DNA from: Okibacterium sp. HSC-33S16
Lineage (GTDB): Bacteria > Actinomycetota > Actinomycetes > Actinomycetales > Microbacteriaceae
Assembly: GCF_024171565.1 (NCBI RefSeq)
Contig: NZ_JALJZZ010000002.1
Coordinates: 1 to 64,000 of the forward strand
Length of the DNA: 64,000 bases
Reading direction: 5' to 3'
Shown here in pieces: positions 52,245 to 61,190 of the stretch. The notes under the pieces are model-generated. The model was not told where the DNA came from, did no database searches, and worked only from the letters and a program-made list of their open reading frames with translations. The translations under genes and the position numbers were made by a program. Positions within the stretch are counted from its first letter, which is position 1, and each line of letters opens with the position of its first letter.

Positions 52245-53564
52245 TCAGCAGCAGGTGCCCGATTGCGCCGGTGTGCTCGTTGAACAGACGCCGGTTTCGG
52301 GCAGGATGAGCTCAACCCGCCGTGCCGCGGAGAAGTTGCCGGCAAGCTCGTCGGCAATGGACCTGACCTGTTCGTAGCCGGTGAGCAGCAGGAAGGTCGG
52401 TGCGCGCCCGTAGCTCTTCATTCCGGCGACGTAGAAATTCGGCTCCGGGTGACTGAGTTCAACCACGCCGTGCGGCGGCACGCTGCCGCAGCTGTGCAGG
52501 TTGGGGTCGATGAGCGGCGCCAGCGCCCGCGGCGCCTCGACGACCTCGTCGAGCGCCAGGCGGATCTCCCGCAACATGTCGAGATCCGGGCGGAACCCGG
52601 TGGCATTCACAACCCGGTCGACCGTGATTGTGGTCGGCTTCCCGCCCCGGCGCCCGCGCACCTCAACACGCCCAGCGGGGTGGGGAACCAGGTCGTCAAT
52701 CTCACAGGCGTCGATGAGTGACACCTCGCCGGAGCGCACCAGATCATGCGTCGAGGTGCCCAGGGCGCCGCGAGCGTCGAGCTCGTCGTCGCCTGAGCCG
52801 AAGACACGCACCGGACTGGAGTTGCGAATAGCCCAGCTGATCGTCGTGCCCGGTTCCTCGCGGGCCAGAGCCGCGAGAGCGAGAAGTGTGTGTGCGGCGG
52901 AGTGTCCGGCGCCAACGACGAGCGTGTGCTGCCCGGCGAAGCGTGCGCGGTCGTGCCCTTGCACGTCGGGCAGCGCGGGGCAGATCGTGTCGCCAAGCAC
53001 GTCCGCGTGCTGCGGAGCGAGCCCGTTCGCGATCACGCTGTTCGGGGTCGAGTAGGTGCCCGAGGTGTCGATAACAGCGCGCGCGAGCTGTTCCTGTGGA
53101 CCAGCGTCGGTATCAGTCCGTACGATGAACGGTGTCGATGCGCGCCCGGTCGACCGCGTGCGGTCCATTCCTTGTCGACTGACCGCGGTAACGATCGATC
53201 GGTAACGGATGCGACCGGCCAGCGGTTCGGTCGCCGCGAGTGGAGCCAGGTAACGGTCGACGAACTCGAGTCCGGTTGGCAAACCTCGAGCGGGTGGTGC
53301 GTCCCATCCTGTCGGATCGAGCAAGCGGGCAGCTGCATCGTCGACAACGAACTCCCACGGCGAGAACAGCCGAATGTGGCCCCACTGTCGAATGGCACTG
53401 CCGGCACGATCGCCTGACTCGAAAACGAGAACATCAATGCCGCGCTCGAGGAGGTGGGCTGCAGCGGCGAGTCCAACCGGACCCGCGCCAATCACGACAA
53501 CGGGCAGGTGCTCGAGGTTCTTAGAGCGCGGAGCGGCACGCAGTGGAAGCTCGGCGAGGGGCAC
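52245..53564 (-). CDS. FAD/NAD(P)-dependent oxidoreductase of the arsenic locus, Cys-rich tail (ArsO-like)
   Basis: 439-aa flavoprotein with two dinucleotide-binding motifs (VVIGAGPVGLAAAAHLLERG and TLVVGAGHSAAHTLLAL) and a DATGF-type region VVNATGFRPD, like class B monooxygenases and the ArsO-type proteins found with arsR/arsC. The last residues read GVCSTSTPAQSGTCC, so three cysteines crowd the C-terminus. These could bind trivalent arsenic or hold a disulfide. It begins 4 bp after the arsC stop and is co-transcribed with it. Confidence 0.85.
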   Translation of the reverse strand: MPLAELPLRAAPRSKNLEHLPVVVIGAGPVGLAAAAHLLERGIDVLVFESGDRAGSAIRQWGHIRLFSPWEFVVDDAAARLLDPTGWDAPPARGLPTGLEFVDRYLAPLAATEPLAGRIRYRSIVTAVSRQGMDRTRSTGRASTPFIVRTDTDAGPQEQLARAVIDTSGTYSTPNSVIANGLAPQHADVLGDTICPALPDVQGHDRARFAGQHTLVVGAGHSAAHTLLALAALAREEPGTTISWAIRNSSPVRVFGSGDDELDARGALGTSTHDLVRSGEVSLIDACEIDDLVPHPAGRVEVRGRRGGKPTTITVDRVVNATGFRPDLDMLREIRLALDEVVEAPRALAPLIDPNLHSCGSVPPHGVVELSHPEPNFYVAGMKSYGRAPTFLLLTGYEQVRSIADELAGNFSAARRVELILPETGVCSTSTPAQSGTCC

Positions 53565-53568
53565 GGGG

Positions 53569-53979
53569 TTACCTCCCGGCCATGGTCAGGTCGGCCACCA
53601 ACGCCTCGACCCGGCGCTTGATCTCGTCCCGGATCGGTCGCACATCCTCAATGCCTTTGCCAGCCGGGTCCGGGAGATCCCAATCCTCGTAACGCTTGCC
53701 CGGAAAGACCGGGCAGACGTCACCGCAGCCCATTGTGATGACGACATCGGACTGCTGAACCTGCTCAGTCGTCATCAGTTGGGGAACGGCCCGGGAGATG
53801 TCAATGCCCTCCTCGGCCATGGCCGCAACGGCCGTCGGGTTGACAGCGTTGCCCGGTTCAGAGCCACCGGAACGCACCGTGACAGTTTCGCCGGAGAGCG
53901 CCGTCAGGTAGCCGGCTGCCATTTGGGATCGGCCCGCGTTGTGCACACAGACGAACAGCACTGTCGGGTTGTCGGTCAT
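53569..53979 (-). CDS. arsC: Arsenate reductase ArsC, LMW phosphatase type
   Basis: 136-aa low-molecular-weight phosphatase-fold arsenate reductase. The P-loop CVHNAGRS (C-X5-R-S) sits at residues 11-18, and the general acid region is DWDLPDPAGKG. Further cysteines lie in GCGDVCP. It reduces arsenate to arsenite, using thioredoxin or mycothiol/mycoredoxin; the actinobacterial setting favours mycothiol. Divergent from arsR. Confidence 0.93.
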   Translation of the reverse strand: MTDNPTVLFVCVHNAGRSQMAAGYLTALSGETVTVRSGGSEPGNAVNPTAVAAMAEEGIDISRAVPQLMTTEQVQQSDVVITMGCGDVCPVFPGKRYEDWDLPDPAGKGIEDVRPIRDEIKRRVEALVADLTMAGR

Positions 53980-54019
53980 GGTCGTTCCTTTGGCTGAGTG
54001 AGTGCCTCGCCGGCGTCAC

Positions 54020-54072
54020 ATCGATGAGTGTCGATATCTACTGTGGGGTACTATATCGATGAATGTCAATAT
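54020..54072. promoter_or_regulatory. Paired ArsR operators between arsC and arsR
   Basis: ATCGA-TGAGTG-TCGAT (54020-54035) is a perfect 5-bp inverted repeat with 6-bp spacer, and ATCGA-TGAATG-TCAAT (54055-54070) is a slightly imperfect copy, their starts 35 bp apart. Both are followed by AT. They lie in the only gap between the divergent arsC and arsR genes. On the minus strand TTGACA (54069-54064) is a consensus -35 for the arsC direction. Confidence 0.75.
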
Positions 54073-54090
54073 AAGCAGAGGATGGTTCGC

Positions 54091-54441
54091 ATGGCACTCG
54101 TCACAACACTCCCGCTGACGGACGTGACCGAGTGCTGCGCGCCCTTGACGCGCGAAACCCTGTCCGCGCACAACGCGGAGAAGCTCGCCAAAACGCTCAA
54201 GGCCCTCGCTGATCCGGCACGATTGCGCCTGGTGTCGATGGTCGCGGCCCACGACGACGCTGAGGCGTGCGTGTGTGATCTCACCGAACCACTCGGACTC
54301 GGCCAGCCCACCGTCTCGCACCACCTCAAGGTTCTCGTCGACGCCGGCATCCTCACCCGGGAGAAGCGCGGAACCTGGGCCTACTACCGCCTCGTCCCCG
54401 GGGCGCTGGATTCGCTCGCGAGCCTCCTCGTCACCGCGTAG
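54091..54441 (+). CDS. arsR: ArsR/SmtB family metalloregulator
   Basis: 116-aa winged-helix repressor. The metal-binding motif is ACVCDLTEPLGL (ELCVCDL type), with two further cysteines in TECCAPL near the N-terminus. The recognition helix is QPTVSHHLKVLVDAGILTREKRG. It is released from DNA by As(III)/Sb(III). The ATG at 54091 is chosen since AGAGGA lies 8 bp before it; the frame's earlier ATG codons lie inside the operators. Confidence 0.93.
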   Translation: MALVTTLPLTDVTECCAPLTRETLSAHNAEKLAKTLKALADPARLRLVSMVAAHDDAEACVCDLTEPLGLGQPTVSHHLKVLVDAGILTREKRGTWAYYRLVPGALDSLASLLVTA

Positions 54442-54500
54442 TTCTCGCAGCCCGTACTGGGGCTGTCCGTTGGGCACTCACAATCCCTACTCTCAGGTCC

Positions 54501-55322
54501 GTGCCCGAAACCGCTGCCCTCACCTCCATGCGCACCCGCATTGCCGGTCAGGAGGCCATCGCCGAACTGCTGCGCGAACAGGCATCGGTGCCCCGGCGTA
54601 GCGCTCCCGCCCGGCTGTTCGGTCGCTCACCGCTCAGCATCGTCAGTCGCCCGTGGTACATCGGAGCCGAAGGCGAGATCGCGGTTGGCCGCGAACTGAC
54701 TGACCTGCCGTCCGGCTGGACCGTGCTGCACGCTCTCCCCGTCGGCACCCGCGGCTCCGACATTGACCACATCGTGATCGGCCCTGGCGGAGTGTTTACT
54801 CTCAACACCAAGCATCACGCCAACAAAAACATCTGGGTGGCCGGGCGAACGCTCATGGTGAACGGGCGCAAGGTTCCGTATCTCCGCAACGCGGAGCATG
54901 AGGCATCCCGGGTCGAAAAAATGATGTCCGAACGGATGCCGTCGGTCACGTCAGTGCAGCCGCTCCTGATCCTCGTGGCACCGAAGCACGTCACCATTCG
55001 AGAGGAACCCGAACGGGTGGTGGTGCTCACGTCGCGTCAGCTCCGCAGGTGGCTGGAAAAGCAACCCGTCGTGCTGCCGGAGCCGCAGCTCTCGGCCGTC
55101 ACTGCCCTGCTCGATGAGCCGGGCTTTTGGTCCACGCCGTCACGTGATCGCGGTGACCTCTCTGCGGGCTTTGCCGAGCTCGACCATGAGGTGCGATCAG
55201 CCCGGTCGCGCCGCAGGCTGTGGTCCGGGGCAGGCCTGGTCGGCATCGGTGCGGCGGCGATGGGTCTGTTGCCGTTGGCCGTGCAGCTCTATTCCGGACT
55301 GGTTCTGTCGGTCATGCCTTAG
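54501..55322 (+). CDS. NERD domain membrane protein
   Basis: 273-aa protein. The nuclease-related domain has EGEIAVGRELTDL and DIDHIVIGPGGVFTLNTKHHANKNIW, which keeps the DIDH and NTK motifs. A C-terminal hydrophobic helix (AGLVGIGAAAMGLLPLAVQLYSGLVLSV) anchors it to the membrane. The function of such proteins is not known; the fold is nuclease-like. TACTCT (54488-54493) is 7 nt before the GTG start, so the mRNA may be leaderless. Confidence 0.87.
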   Translation: MPETAALTSMRTRIAGQEAIAELLREQASVPRRSAPARLFGRSPLSIVSRPWYIGAEGEIAVGRELTDLPSGWTVLHALPVGTRGSDIDHIVIGPGGVFTLNTKHHANKNIWVAGRTLMVNGRKVPYLRNAEHEASRVEKMMSERMPSVTSVQPLLILVAPKHVTIREEPERVVVLTSRQLRRWLEKQPVVLPEPQLSAVTALLDEPGFWSTPSRDRGDLSAGFAELDHEVRSARSRRRLWSGAGLVGIGAAAMGLLPLAVQLYSGLVLSVMP

Positions 55323-55400
55323 CGTGGAGAACGGCCGTTCTGTGCCGCTTTCGCTTTCTCAGCCGAGGAGAACCATGTCCCCATCGAACGTTCTCACCTC

Positions 55401-56162
55401 ATGAGCTGCATCCTCGTCACCGGTGCTTCCGGCGGCATCGGCGCCGCTGTTGCCCGACGGTTCGCTGCCGCCGGCAACCGGGTAGCCGTGCACTACGGCT
55501 CGAATCGCGCGGGCGCCCAGGAAACACTTGCCTCACTCGACGGGACAGGACACGCACTCGTGAGCGGTGATCTGGCCGACCCGGACGGTGCCGCGAGCAT
55601 CGTGGCATCCGCTCTCCAGCAGCTGGGATCCCTTGACGTTCTGGTCGCGAATGCAGCCGTTGCGCCGTCGCCCGAGAATCGCCACGTGATTGGCGAGTCA
55701 ACCTACGCCGAGTGGAGCACCGTGTTCCGACAGATGGTCGACGTCAACCTGCTCGGCACCGCAAACCTGGCCTGGGCTGTTGCCTCACACCTCATCGAGC
55801 GGAGTGCACCAGGGGCGATCGTGAACGTTGGGTCGCGCGGAGCCTTCCGCGGCGAACCCGAGTTTCCTGCCTACGCGGCGAGTAAGGCCGGCCTTCACGC
55901 CCTCGGCCAGTCCCTCGCGGTCGCCCTCGCTCCGCATTCGATCTCCGTCACTTCGGTCGCGCCCGGGTTCGTGGCGACGCCCCGGCAGCTCGAGAAGCTC
56001 GAATCCGACCAGGGTGATGCGCTTCGTGCCCAGAGCCCGTTCGGCCGGGTCGGGACACCGGAAGAGATTGCCGAGGCCGTGTTCTGGCTGGCGTCACCGG
56101 AAGCCGCCTGGTCATCAGGCTCGATTCTCGACGCCAACGGCGCTTCGTACCTTCGCAGCTGA
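55401..56162 (+). CDS. SDR family oxidoreductase (FabG-like)
   Basis: 253-aa short-chain dehydrogenase/reductase. It has the TGASGGIGAAVARRF cofactor motif, NAAVAP, the catalytic Ser in VNVGSRG, and YAASK (Tyr-X3-Lys). The C-terminus SGSILDANGASYLRS is as in FabG-type enzymes. The substrate is unknown. There is no good ribosome site for the ATG. Confidence 0.9.
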   Translation: MSCILVTGASGGIGAAVARRFAAAGNRVAVHYGSNRAGAQETLASLDGTGHALVSGDLADPDGAASIVASALQQLGSLDVLVANAAVAPSPENRHVIGESTYAEWSTVFRQMVDVNLLGTANLAWAVASHLIERSAPGAIVNVGSRGAFRGEPEFPAYAASKAGLHALGQSLAVALAPHSISVTSVAPGFVATPRQLEKLESDQGDALRAQSPFGRVGTPEEIAEAVFWLASPEAAWSSGSILDANGASYLRS

Positions 56163-56169
56163 GGCGTGT

Positions 56170-56204
56170 GGGGGTAGAGGGGCACCTACCCCCAGTAGGT
56201 GCCC
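56170..56204. terminator. Two overlapping, mutually exclusive hairpins after the SDR gene
   Basis: Hairpin A pairs GGGGGTAG (56170-56177) with CTACCCCC (56186-56193). Hairpin B pairs GGGCACCTA (56180-56188) with TAGGTGCCC (56196-56204). They share the bases 56186-56188, so only one can form at a time. There is no T-run after either. They follow the SDR stop by 7 bp and might end transcription or act as a switch; 56205-56442 holds no further gene. Confidence 0.55.
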
Positions 56205-56442
56205 GCTCGTCCAGCATGGTGCGCGCACAGAAGGCGCAGCACCTCTCTTTCCCCCCGAAAGAGACCTGGAACCACCGAAGAGGAGGACGCTGTACTGCAC
56301 ATCCCCCCGGGTGCGGTCCGGATTCACGATAACTCGATGCGCGCAGCGACTGCAAACCTCGCACGGGGGGTCACCCGTGTCCATCCCCTTACGCTCCCTG
56401 CTGTGTGGGTACTACGGTGACCGAAAGAGCGAAGGAGCAACG

Positions 56443-56766
56443 ATGCCCAGCACCCTGCCCGAGCCGGTGGCTCGACTGATCGCCGCCGCGAACGCCGGCG
56501 ATACCGACGCGTTTCTCGCGACGTTCGCGGCTGACGGCACCGTCAACGACTGGGGCCGGGTGTTCACCGGCCATGACTCCATCCGCGAGTGGTCAAACTC
56601 GGAGTTCATCGGCGTCGGAGTGACTCTCGAGGTGACCGCGGAGATCACCACCCGTGAGCACACGACGGTCACCGCGACGGTGGGTGGTCGTGGTTTCACC
56701 GGGCAGAGCCACTTCAGCTTCACAGTCGCCGACGGCCTCGTCTCGGACATGGCCATCACCGGCTGA
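56443..56766 (+). CDS. SnoaL-like nuclear transport factor 2 family protein
   Basis: 107-aa NTF2-like cone-fold protein: VARLIAAANAGDTDAFLATFAADGTVNDWGRVFTGHDSIREWSN is typical of the SnoaL_2 family. It is small and lacks cofactor motifs. GAAGGAG precedes the ATG. The function cannot be read from sequence. It stands alone between a hairpin region and the serine hydrolase gene. Confidence 0.85.
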   Translation: MPSTLPEPVARLIAAANAGDTDAFLATFAADGTVNDWGRVFTGHDSIREWSNSEFIGVGVTLEVTAEITTREHTTVTATVGGRGFTGQSHFSFTVADGLVSDMAITG

Positions 56767-56913
56767 CAATTGCGACAAAGGTCGTAGGTCGATTGCCGAC
56801 CTGCGCCCGATGTACCGAAACCCCGCGCTCGGCACTCTGGAAGAGCAGCATCGGGGAACTGATCCGGGCACCGCCCGAACACCCGATGCGCCCCAGAGTA
56901 AAGGAGCGCACTC

Positions 56914-59004
56914 GTGTCTTCCCACGCACATGCCTACCCGGGCGAGAGCCAGCCGATTGGCGGTCTCACCGCGGCGTCGCTGCCGAACCGGCGCCGACGC
57001 ATCCGTTCACGTATTCCGGCACTGAGTGCGATCGCCGCGGTGGCCGCACTGCTGTCTGGCGGTGTTGTCTCGGGCTCCGCCCACGCTGTCGTTCCGGCCA
57101 CGCCGGCGGTCGCGGCGCCCACCACGCCAGAGCCCGTCGCACTGACCGGAACCGACGTCACCGCCTGGCTCGACGGACTCGTCCCGGCCGCCCTCACCAA
57201 TGCCGGTATCGCCGGAGCGACGGTGAGCGTCGTCTCGAACGGCGAGGTCCTCACCAGCCGCGGCTATGGTCTCGCCGATCGTGGGACGAAGGGATCGGTC
57301 GAGGCTGTTCCCGACGAGGACGCCCGCCCCGAGCAGCCGGTTGACCCCGATGAGACCCTGTTTCGGGTCGGATCCGTGTCGAAGCTCTTCACGGCAACCG
57401 CGGTGATGCAACTCGTCGAACGCGGCGAGCTCGACCTCGACAGGGATGTCGACGAGTACATCGACTTCGACCTGCCGCGGCACTTTGATACGACGCTGAC
57501 CCTTCGGCACCTCCTCAGCCACACCGCCGGATTCGAAGAGCGCATCGCGGGAATCATCGGGTACGGCGACTCGGTCCCGAGCCTGCGCGACGTGCTGGCC
57601 ACGGATCCGCCGGAGCAAGTGTACGAGCCGGGCACGGTGCCGGCCTATTCCAACTACGGGAACGCGCTCGCCGGCTACATCGTCGAGCGGGCCAGCGGTA
57701 TGCCGTTCGCGGAATACGTCGAGTCGAACGTTCTGGAGCCGGTCGGCATGACCTCGTCGCGGTTCGCCCAACCGCTCCCGGCCGAGCTCGCCGACCGGAT
57801 GGCGAAAGGTTACGCCTCGGGCAGTGACGTGCCGACGCCGTTCGAGATGGTGCCCGTTGCCCCTGCCGGTGCGCTCGCCGCGACCGCAACCGACATGGCC
57901 CGGTTCATGATTTCCCAGCTCGGGGACGGCCCACAGCTGCTCGAGCCGGACACCCTGGAAGAGACGCACTCGCCTGCCCTCGGCGAAGACTCGCTGGGCA
58001 CCCTCGCCGCCGGACCGCGCATGGCCCTCGGCTTCTTCGACGAGAGCCGAAACGGCACCCGCATCATCGGCCACGGTGGCGACACCAACGTCTTCCACTC
58101 ACACCTGCAGCTGTACCCCGATGACGGTGCCGGAATCTTCATCTCGCTCAACAGTTCAGGAAACGGGCCGCTCGACGACCTCAACATCCGCGAAACCGTC
58201 ATGACCGGTTTCGCCGACCGCTACTTCCCCGGTGAGAAAGCGGATGCTCCAGCGTCTGCAACGGCCGCCAATCATGCCGCGCAAGCGGCCGGCACCTATA
58301 CCGAATCACGGGCAGCCCGGAGCACATTCGCCGGCGCATTCGCACTCACCGGTCCCACCGAGATCAGCGCACGAAATGACGGCACCATCCTCGTCTCGCC
58401 CGCTCCGCTCAGCCTGACGCCAGCGGTGTTCGAGGAAATCGAGCCGTGGCTCTGGCAGGAAGTCGGCGGTGACCGCCAGATCAGCATGCGCGCCGAAAGT
58501 GGGCAGGTGACCACCATCTCCTACGACTCGGCCTTCGCGCTCCTGCGCGTCGACACCGCACAGCACCCGGGCATCGCCGTCCCCGTGCTCCTCGGCTCGG
58601 CAACGGTGCTGCTTCTCGCCGTGCTCCTCTGGCCGATCAGCGCACTGGTCCGCCGTCACTATCGCGTCAGCTCGGCACCCGCGCCGCGGAGCAGCCGGGT
58701 CGTCCGACTCCTCACCCGCGTGGCGGCAGCAAGCACCCTGTTGGCCCTCGCCGGCTGGATCCAGGCGGTGACCCAGATCATGGAGTTGCAGGATGTGCCG
58801 ACCGTCGCCCTGCGGGGGCTTCAGGCGCTGCAACTGCTCGGTGTGCTTGGAGTGATTCCCGCCGCTCTCACGGTGACCGACAGCATCCGTTCGAAAAAGG
58901 GGTGGATTCGAATCGTCGGCTGGATCCTCGTCCTGGCCGCGCTGGTTGGGGTGGCGTGGTTCGCCCTGACTTTCAACCTCATCGCCCCGAGCGTCTCGTA
59001 CTGA
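56914..59004 (+). CDS. Serine hydrolase (beta-lactamase family) with C-terminal membrane segments
   Basis: 696-aa exported penicillin-recognising-type hydrolase. The signal peptide has IRSRIPALSAIAAVAALLSGGVVSGSAHA. The catalytic SxxK is SVSKLF, the second motif is YSNYGN, and the third, HGG in IGHGGDTNVFH. After the enzyme domain there is a linker domain and four hydrophobic helices near the C-terminus. It resembles class C beta-lactamase-like esterases/peptidases of actinobacteria. AAGGAG precedes GTG 56914. It lies directly upstream of a two-component pair that might control it. Confidence 0.92.
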   Translation: MSSHAHAYPGESQPIGGLTAASLPNRRRRIRSRIPALSAIAAVAALLSGGVVSGSAHAVVPATPAVAAPTTPEPVALTGTDVTAWLDGLVPAALTNAGIAGATVSVVSNGEVLTSRGYGLADRGTKGSVEAVPDEDARPEQPVDPDETLFRVGSVSKLFTATAVMQLVERGELDLDRDVDEYIDFDLPRHFDTTLTLRHLLSHTAGFEERIAGIIGYGDSVPSLRDVLATDPPEQVYEPGTVPAYSNYGNALAGYIVERASGMPFAEYVESNVLEPVGMTSSRFAQPLPAELADRMAKGYASGSDVPTPFEMVPVAPAGALAATATDMARFMISQLGDGPQLLEPDTLEETHSPALGEDSLGTLAAGPRMALGFFDESRNGTRIIGHGGDTNVFHSHLQLYPDDGAGIFISLNSSGNGPLDDLNIRETVMTGFADRYFPGEKADAPASATAANHAAQAAGTYTESRAARSTFAGAFALTGPTEISARNDGTILVSPAPLSLTPAVFEEIEPWLWQEVGGDRQISMRAESGQVTTISYDSAFALLRVDTAQHPGIAVPVLLGSATVLLLAVLLWPISALVRRHYRVSSAPAPRSSRVVRLLTRVAAASTLLALAGWIQAVTQIMELQDVPTVALRGLQALQLLGVLGVIPAALTVTDSIRSKKGWIRIVGWILVLAALVGVAWFALTFNLIAPSVSY

Positions 59005-59010
59005 CCGGCA

Positions 59011-59046
59011 AGCGACGCGGCAGGCTGGCGAGCCTGCCGCGTCGCT
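59011..59046 (+). terminator. Hairpin downstream of the serine hydrolase
   Basis: A perfect 16-bp stem (AGCGACGCGGCAGGCT / AGCCTGCCGCGTCGCT) with a 4-base loop, 7 bp after the stop codon. No T-run follows, so it may terminate weakly or protect the mRNA end. Confidence 0.7.
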
Positions 59047-59095
59047 GGCATACGATCGGAACACGGAACCGGCAGCCGACCCCACAAGGACTCAC

Positions 59096-60505
59096 ATGCA
59101 GAACGACAACCCGAACCGGGATCGCCCGGTCGCTGGGGGAACCGCCGTGTTGCCCGCCCCGCGGCGCTGGCGACTCGACGAGCGGCTCAGCCGGGTGGGC
59201 CTCGGCAGCCCGCTGGCGCAAGACACCGCGCTCGCCGTGATCGTCGCACTTCTCGGCGCCGTCATGGTGTGGGTTCTCGTCAGTTTGCTCGGCCCGTCCG
59301 AAGGCCTGAGCCTTACCGCCGGGGACGTCACCGCCCTGCTCGTCACCTCAACGGTGCAGTCGCTGTTCCTCTGTTTCCGCCGCAGCCGACCGGTGCTGTG
59401 CCTCGTGCTTGTCGCTGTCGCGCAGGTGGTTCTCGTCGCCCTGCTGCCGGTGGGCTTCGGCTTCCGCGGGTTCGCCGCGTTCGTGGCCGCGTACACGGTG
59501 GGGGCGCTGCTTCCGTTCAGACCCGCGCTTCAAGCGGTCGTCGCCGTCGTGCTGCTCGAGGTGGTGGCCGGAGTCGCGGTCTCCCTCCTGGTCTCGAGTC
59601 CACCGCCAGGGTCAGGAACCGTGTCCGACGCCATCGGCGGGGTCGGCATCCTCCCGCTCCTGCTCATCAACTTTGTCATCACCGCTGTGCTCAGCTACGT
59701 GGCGGCCGCGCTCGTCGGCTCCTACGTAGCGACCCGACGCACCTATGTCGAGCTGGTGCACGTTCGGGCCACCGAGGCGATTCGCGAGCAGGAGGCCCGA
59801 GCCGACGCGGCGATCCGAGCCGAACGCTCCCGCATGGCTCGAGAATTGCACGACATCGCGGCCCACCACCTCTCCGGCATGGTCGTGCAGGCGGGAGCGG
59901 TCGAGCGGCTCATCGACAGGGACCCGCAAGCCGCCAAGGACGCGACGGCGTGGATTCGCGCCCAAGGCAGAGAGACCCTCGCGAACCTGCGCTCTGTGGT
60001 CGGCGTGCTGCGTGAGCCGACCGCGACAGGCAGCATCGAGAGCGCCCCGGTGCCGGGCGTCGACGGAGTGGACGAGCTGATCGAGACGGCCCGCAGCCTG
60101 GGTAGCGGGGTCGAACTCACTCGCGAGGGTGACCCGTTCCCCCTCGCCCCGATCGCCGACGTCACGCTCTACCGCGTGCTCCAGGAGGCACTGTCGAATG
60201 CGCGCCAACATGCCCCTGGCCAGCCGGTTCGGGTGCGGCTTGCCTGGGGCGCCGCGTCCGTGACGCTCGAGGTCGAAAATTCACCTGCTGCCAATGCGCA
60301 GTCGAACAACCCGCAGGCGAATAACCCGTCGACGGATGCCCGCAGCGGGCTTGGTCTTGTCGGCATGCGTGAGCGCGCCCACATTCTGGGAGCGCGCCTC
60401 GATGCCGGGCCATCCCCGCACGGCTGGCGTGTCGAACTCGAGGTGCCGGCCGAGCGTGCGGACAGTGCCGGGCGTGCGGAACGTGCGGAGAAGGAGAGCT
60501 CATGA
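59096..60505 (+). CDS. DesK/NarX-type sensor histidine kinase
   Basis: 469-aa kinase of the HisKA_3 type. About six N-terminal hydrophobic helices form the sensor. The H-box is RMARELHDIAAHHLSGMVVQAGA and the N-box is QEALSNARQHAPG; a G-box GLGLVGMRERAH follows an Asn/Ser/Gln-rich insertion (about residues 405-418). There is no extracellular domain, so it probably senses the membrane itself. CAAGGA precedes the ATG. The stop overlaps the regulator's start by 4 bp (ATGA). Confidence 0.93.
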   Translation: MQNDNPNRDRPVAGGTAVLPAPRRWRLDERLSRVGLGSPLAQDTALAVIVALLGAVMVWVLVSLLGPSEGLSLTAGDVTALLVTSTVQSLFLCFRRSRPVLCLVLVAVAQVVLVALLPVGFGFRGFAAFVAAYTVGALLPFRPALQAVVAVVLLEVVAGVAVSLLVSSPPPGSGTVSDAIGGVGILPLLLINFVITAVLSYVAAALVGSYVATRRTYVELVHVRATEAIREQEARADAAIRAERSRMARELHDIAAHHLSGMVVQAGAVERLIDRDPQAAKDATAWIRAQGRETLANLRSVVGVLREPTATGSIESAPVPGVDGVDELIETARSLGSGVELTREGDPFPLAPIADVTLYRVLQEALSNARQHAPGQPVRVRLAWGAASVTLEVENSPAANAQSNNPQANNPSTDARSGLGLVGMRERAHILGARLDAGPSPHGWRVELEVPAERADSAGRAERAEKESS

Positions 60506-61185
60506 TTTCGGTCGTACTCGTCGACGACCAGGCCGTGGTGCGTGCCGGGTTTCGGGTGATTCTCGAATCCGCCGGTGACATCGAGATCGTGGGTGAGGCC
60601 GCGACGGGACCTGACGCGGTGGACGTCGTGCGTCGGCTGCAGCCCGACGTCGTGTGCATGGACGTGCGTATGCCGGGCGGAGACGGCCTCACGGCGACCC
60701 GCGCACTCGTGGCCGAGCGGGGTGCCGACGCGACCGCCCCCGCGATCCTCATCGTCACCACCTTTGACCTCGACGAGTACGTGTTCGGCGCACTCGAAGC
60801 CGGAGCAAACGGGTTTGTGCTCAAGGACACCGAACCCGACGAGCTCATCGACGCTGTCCGGCGCCTCGCGGCAGGTCAGGGGCTCGTAGACACGGCCGTC
60901 ACCTCCCGGGTCATCGCCGAGTTCGCTCGTCGCTCCTCCGGTGCCCGGGTGGTCGAGCCGATCGCCCCGCACGACGCCATTGCCCTCGACTCGCTCACCC
61001 TGCGCGAACGCGAGATCGTGCGGCTGCTCGCCAACGGTCTCTCCAACGCCGAGATCGCGACGGCGTTGTTCGTCGAGACGAGCACCGTGAAGTCGCACCT
61101 CACGCGGGCCATGGCGAAAATTGGGGTGCGCGACCGCCTGCAGACGGTGGTGTGGGCGTACCGCAACGGAGTGGCATCCGTGTGA
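60502..61185 (+). CDS. NarL/FixJ-family response regulator
   Basis: 227-aa regulator. The receiver has DDQAVVRAGFRVIL, the acceptor Asp in VCMDVRMPGGDG, and K in LKDTEPDELIDAV. The LuxR-type helix-turn-helix is LTLREREIVRLLANGLSNAEIATALFVETSTVKSHLTRAMAKIGVRDR. It pairs with the kinase directly upstream. The target genes are unknown. Confidence 0.95.
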   Translation: MISVVLVDDQAVVRAGFRVILESAGDIEIVGEAATGPDAVDVVRRLQPDVVCMDVRMPGGDGLTATRALVAERGADATAPAILIVTTFDLDEYVFGALEAGANGFVLKDTEPDELIDAVRRLAAGQGLVDTAVTSRVIAEFARRSSGARVVEPIAPHDAIALDSLTLREREIVRLLANGLSNAEIATALFVETSTVKSHLTRAMAKIGVRDRLQTVVWAYRNGVASV

Positions 61186-61190
61186 ATAAT

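Noticed and set aside
54028-54090. Upstream extension of arsR starting in the operator
   Set aside because: The extension would place the start inside an ArsR binding site, lacks a ribosome site, and is not part of the ArsR fold.
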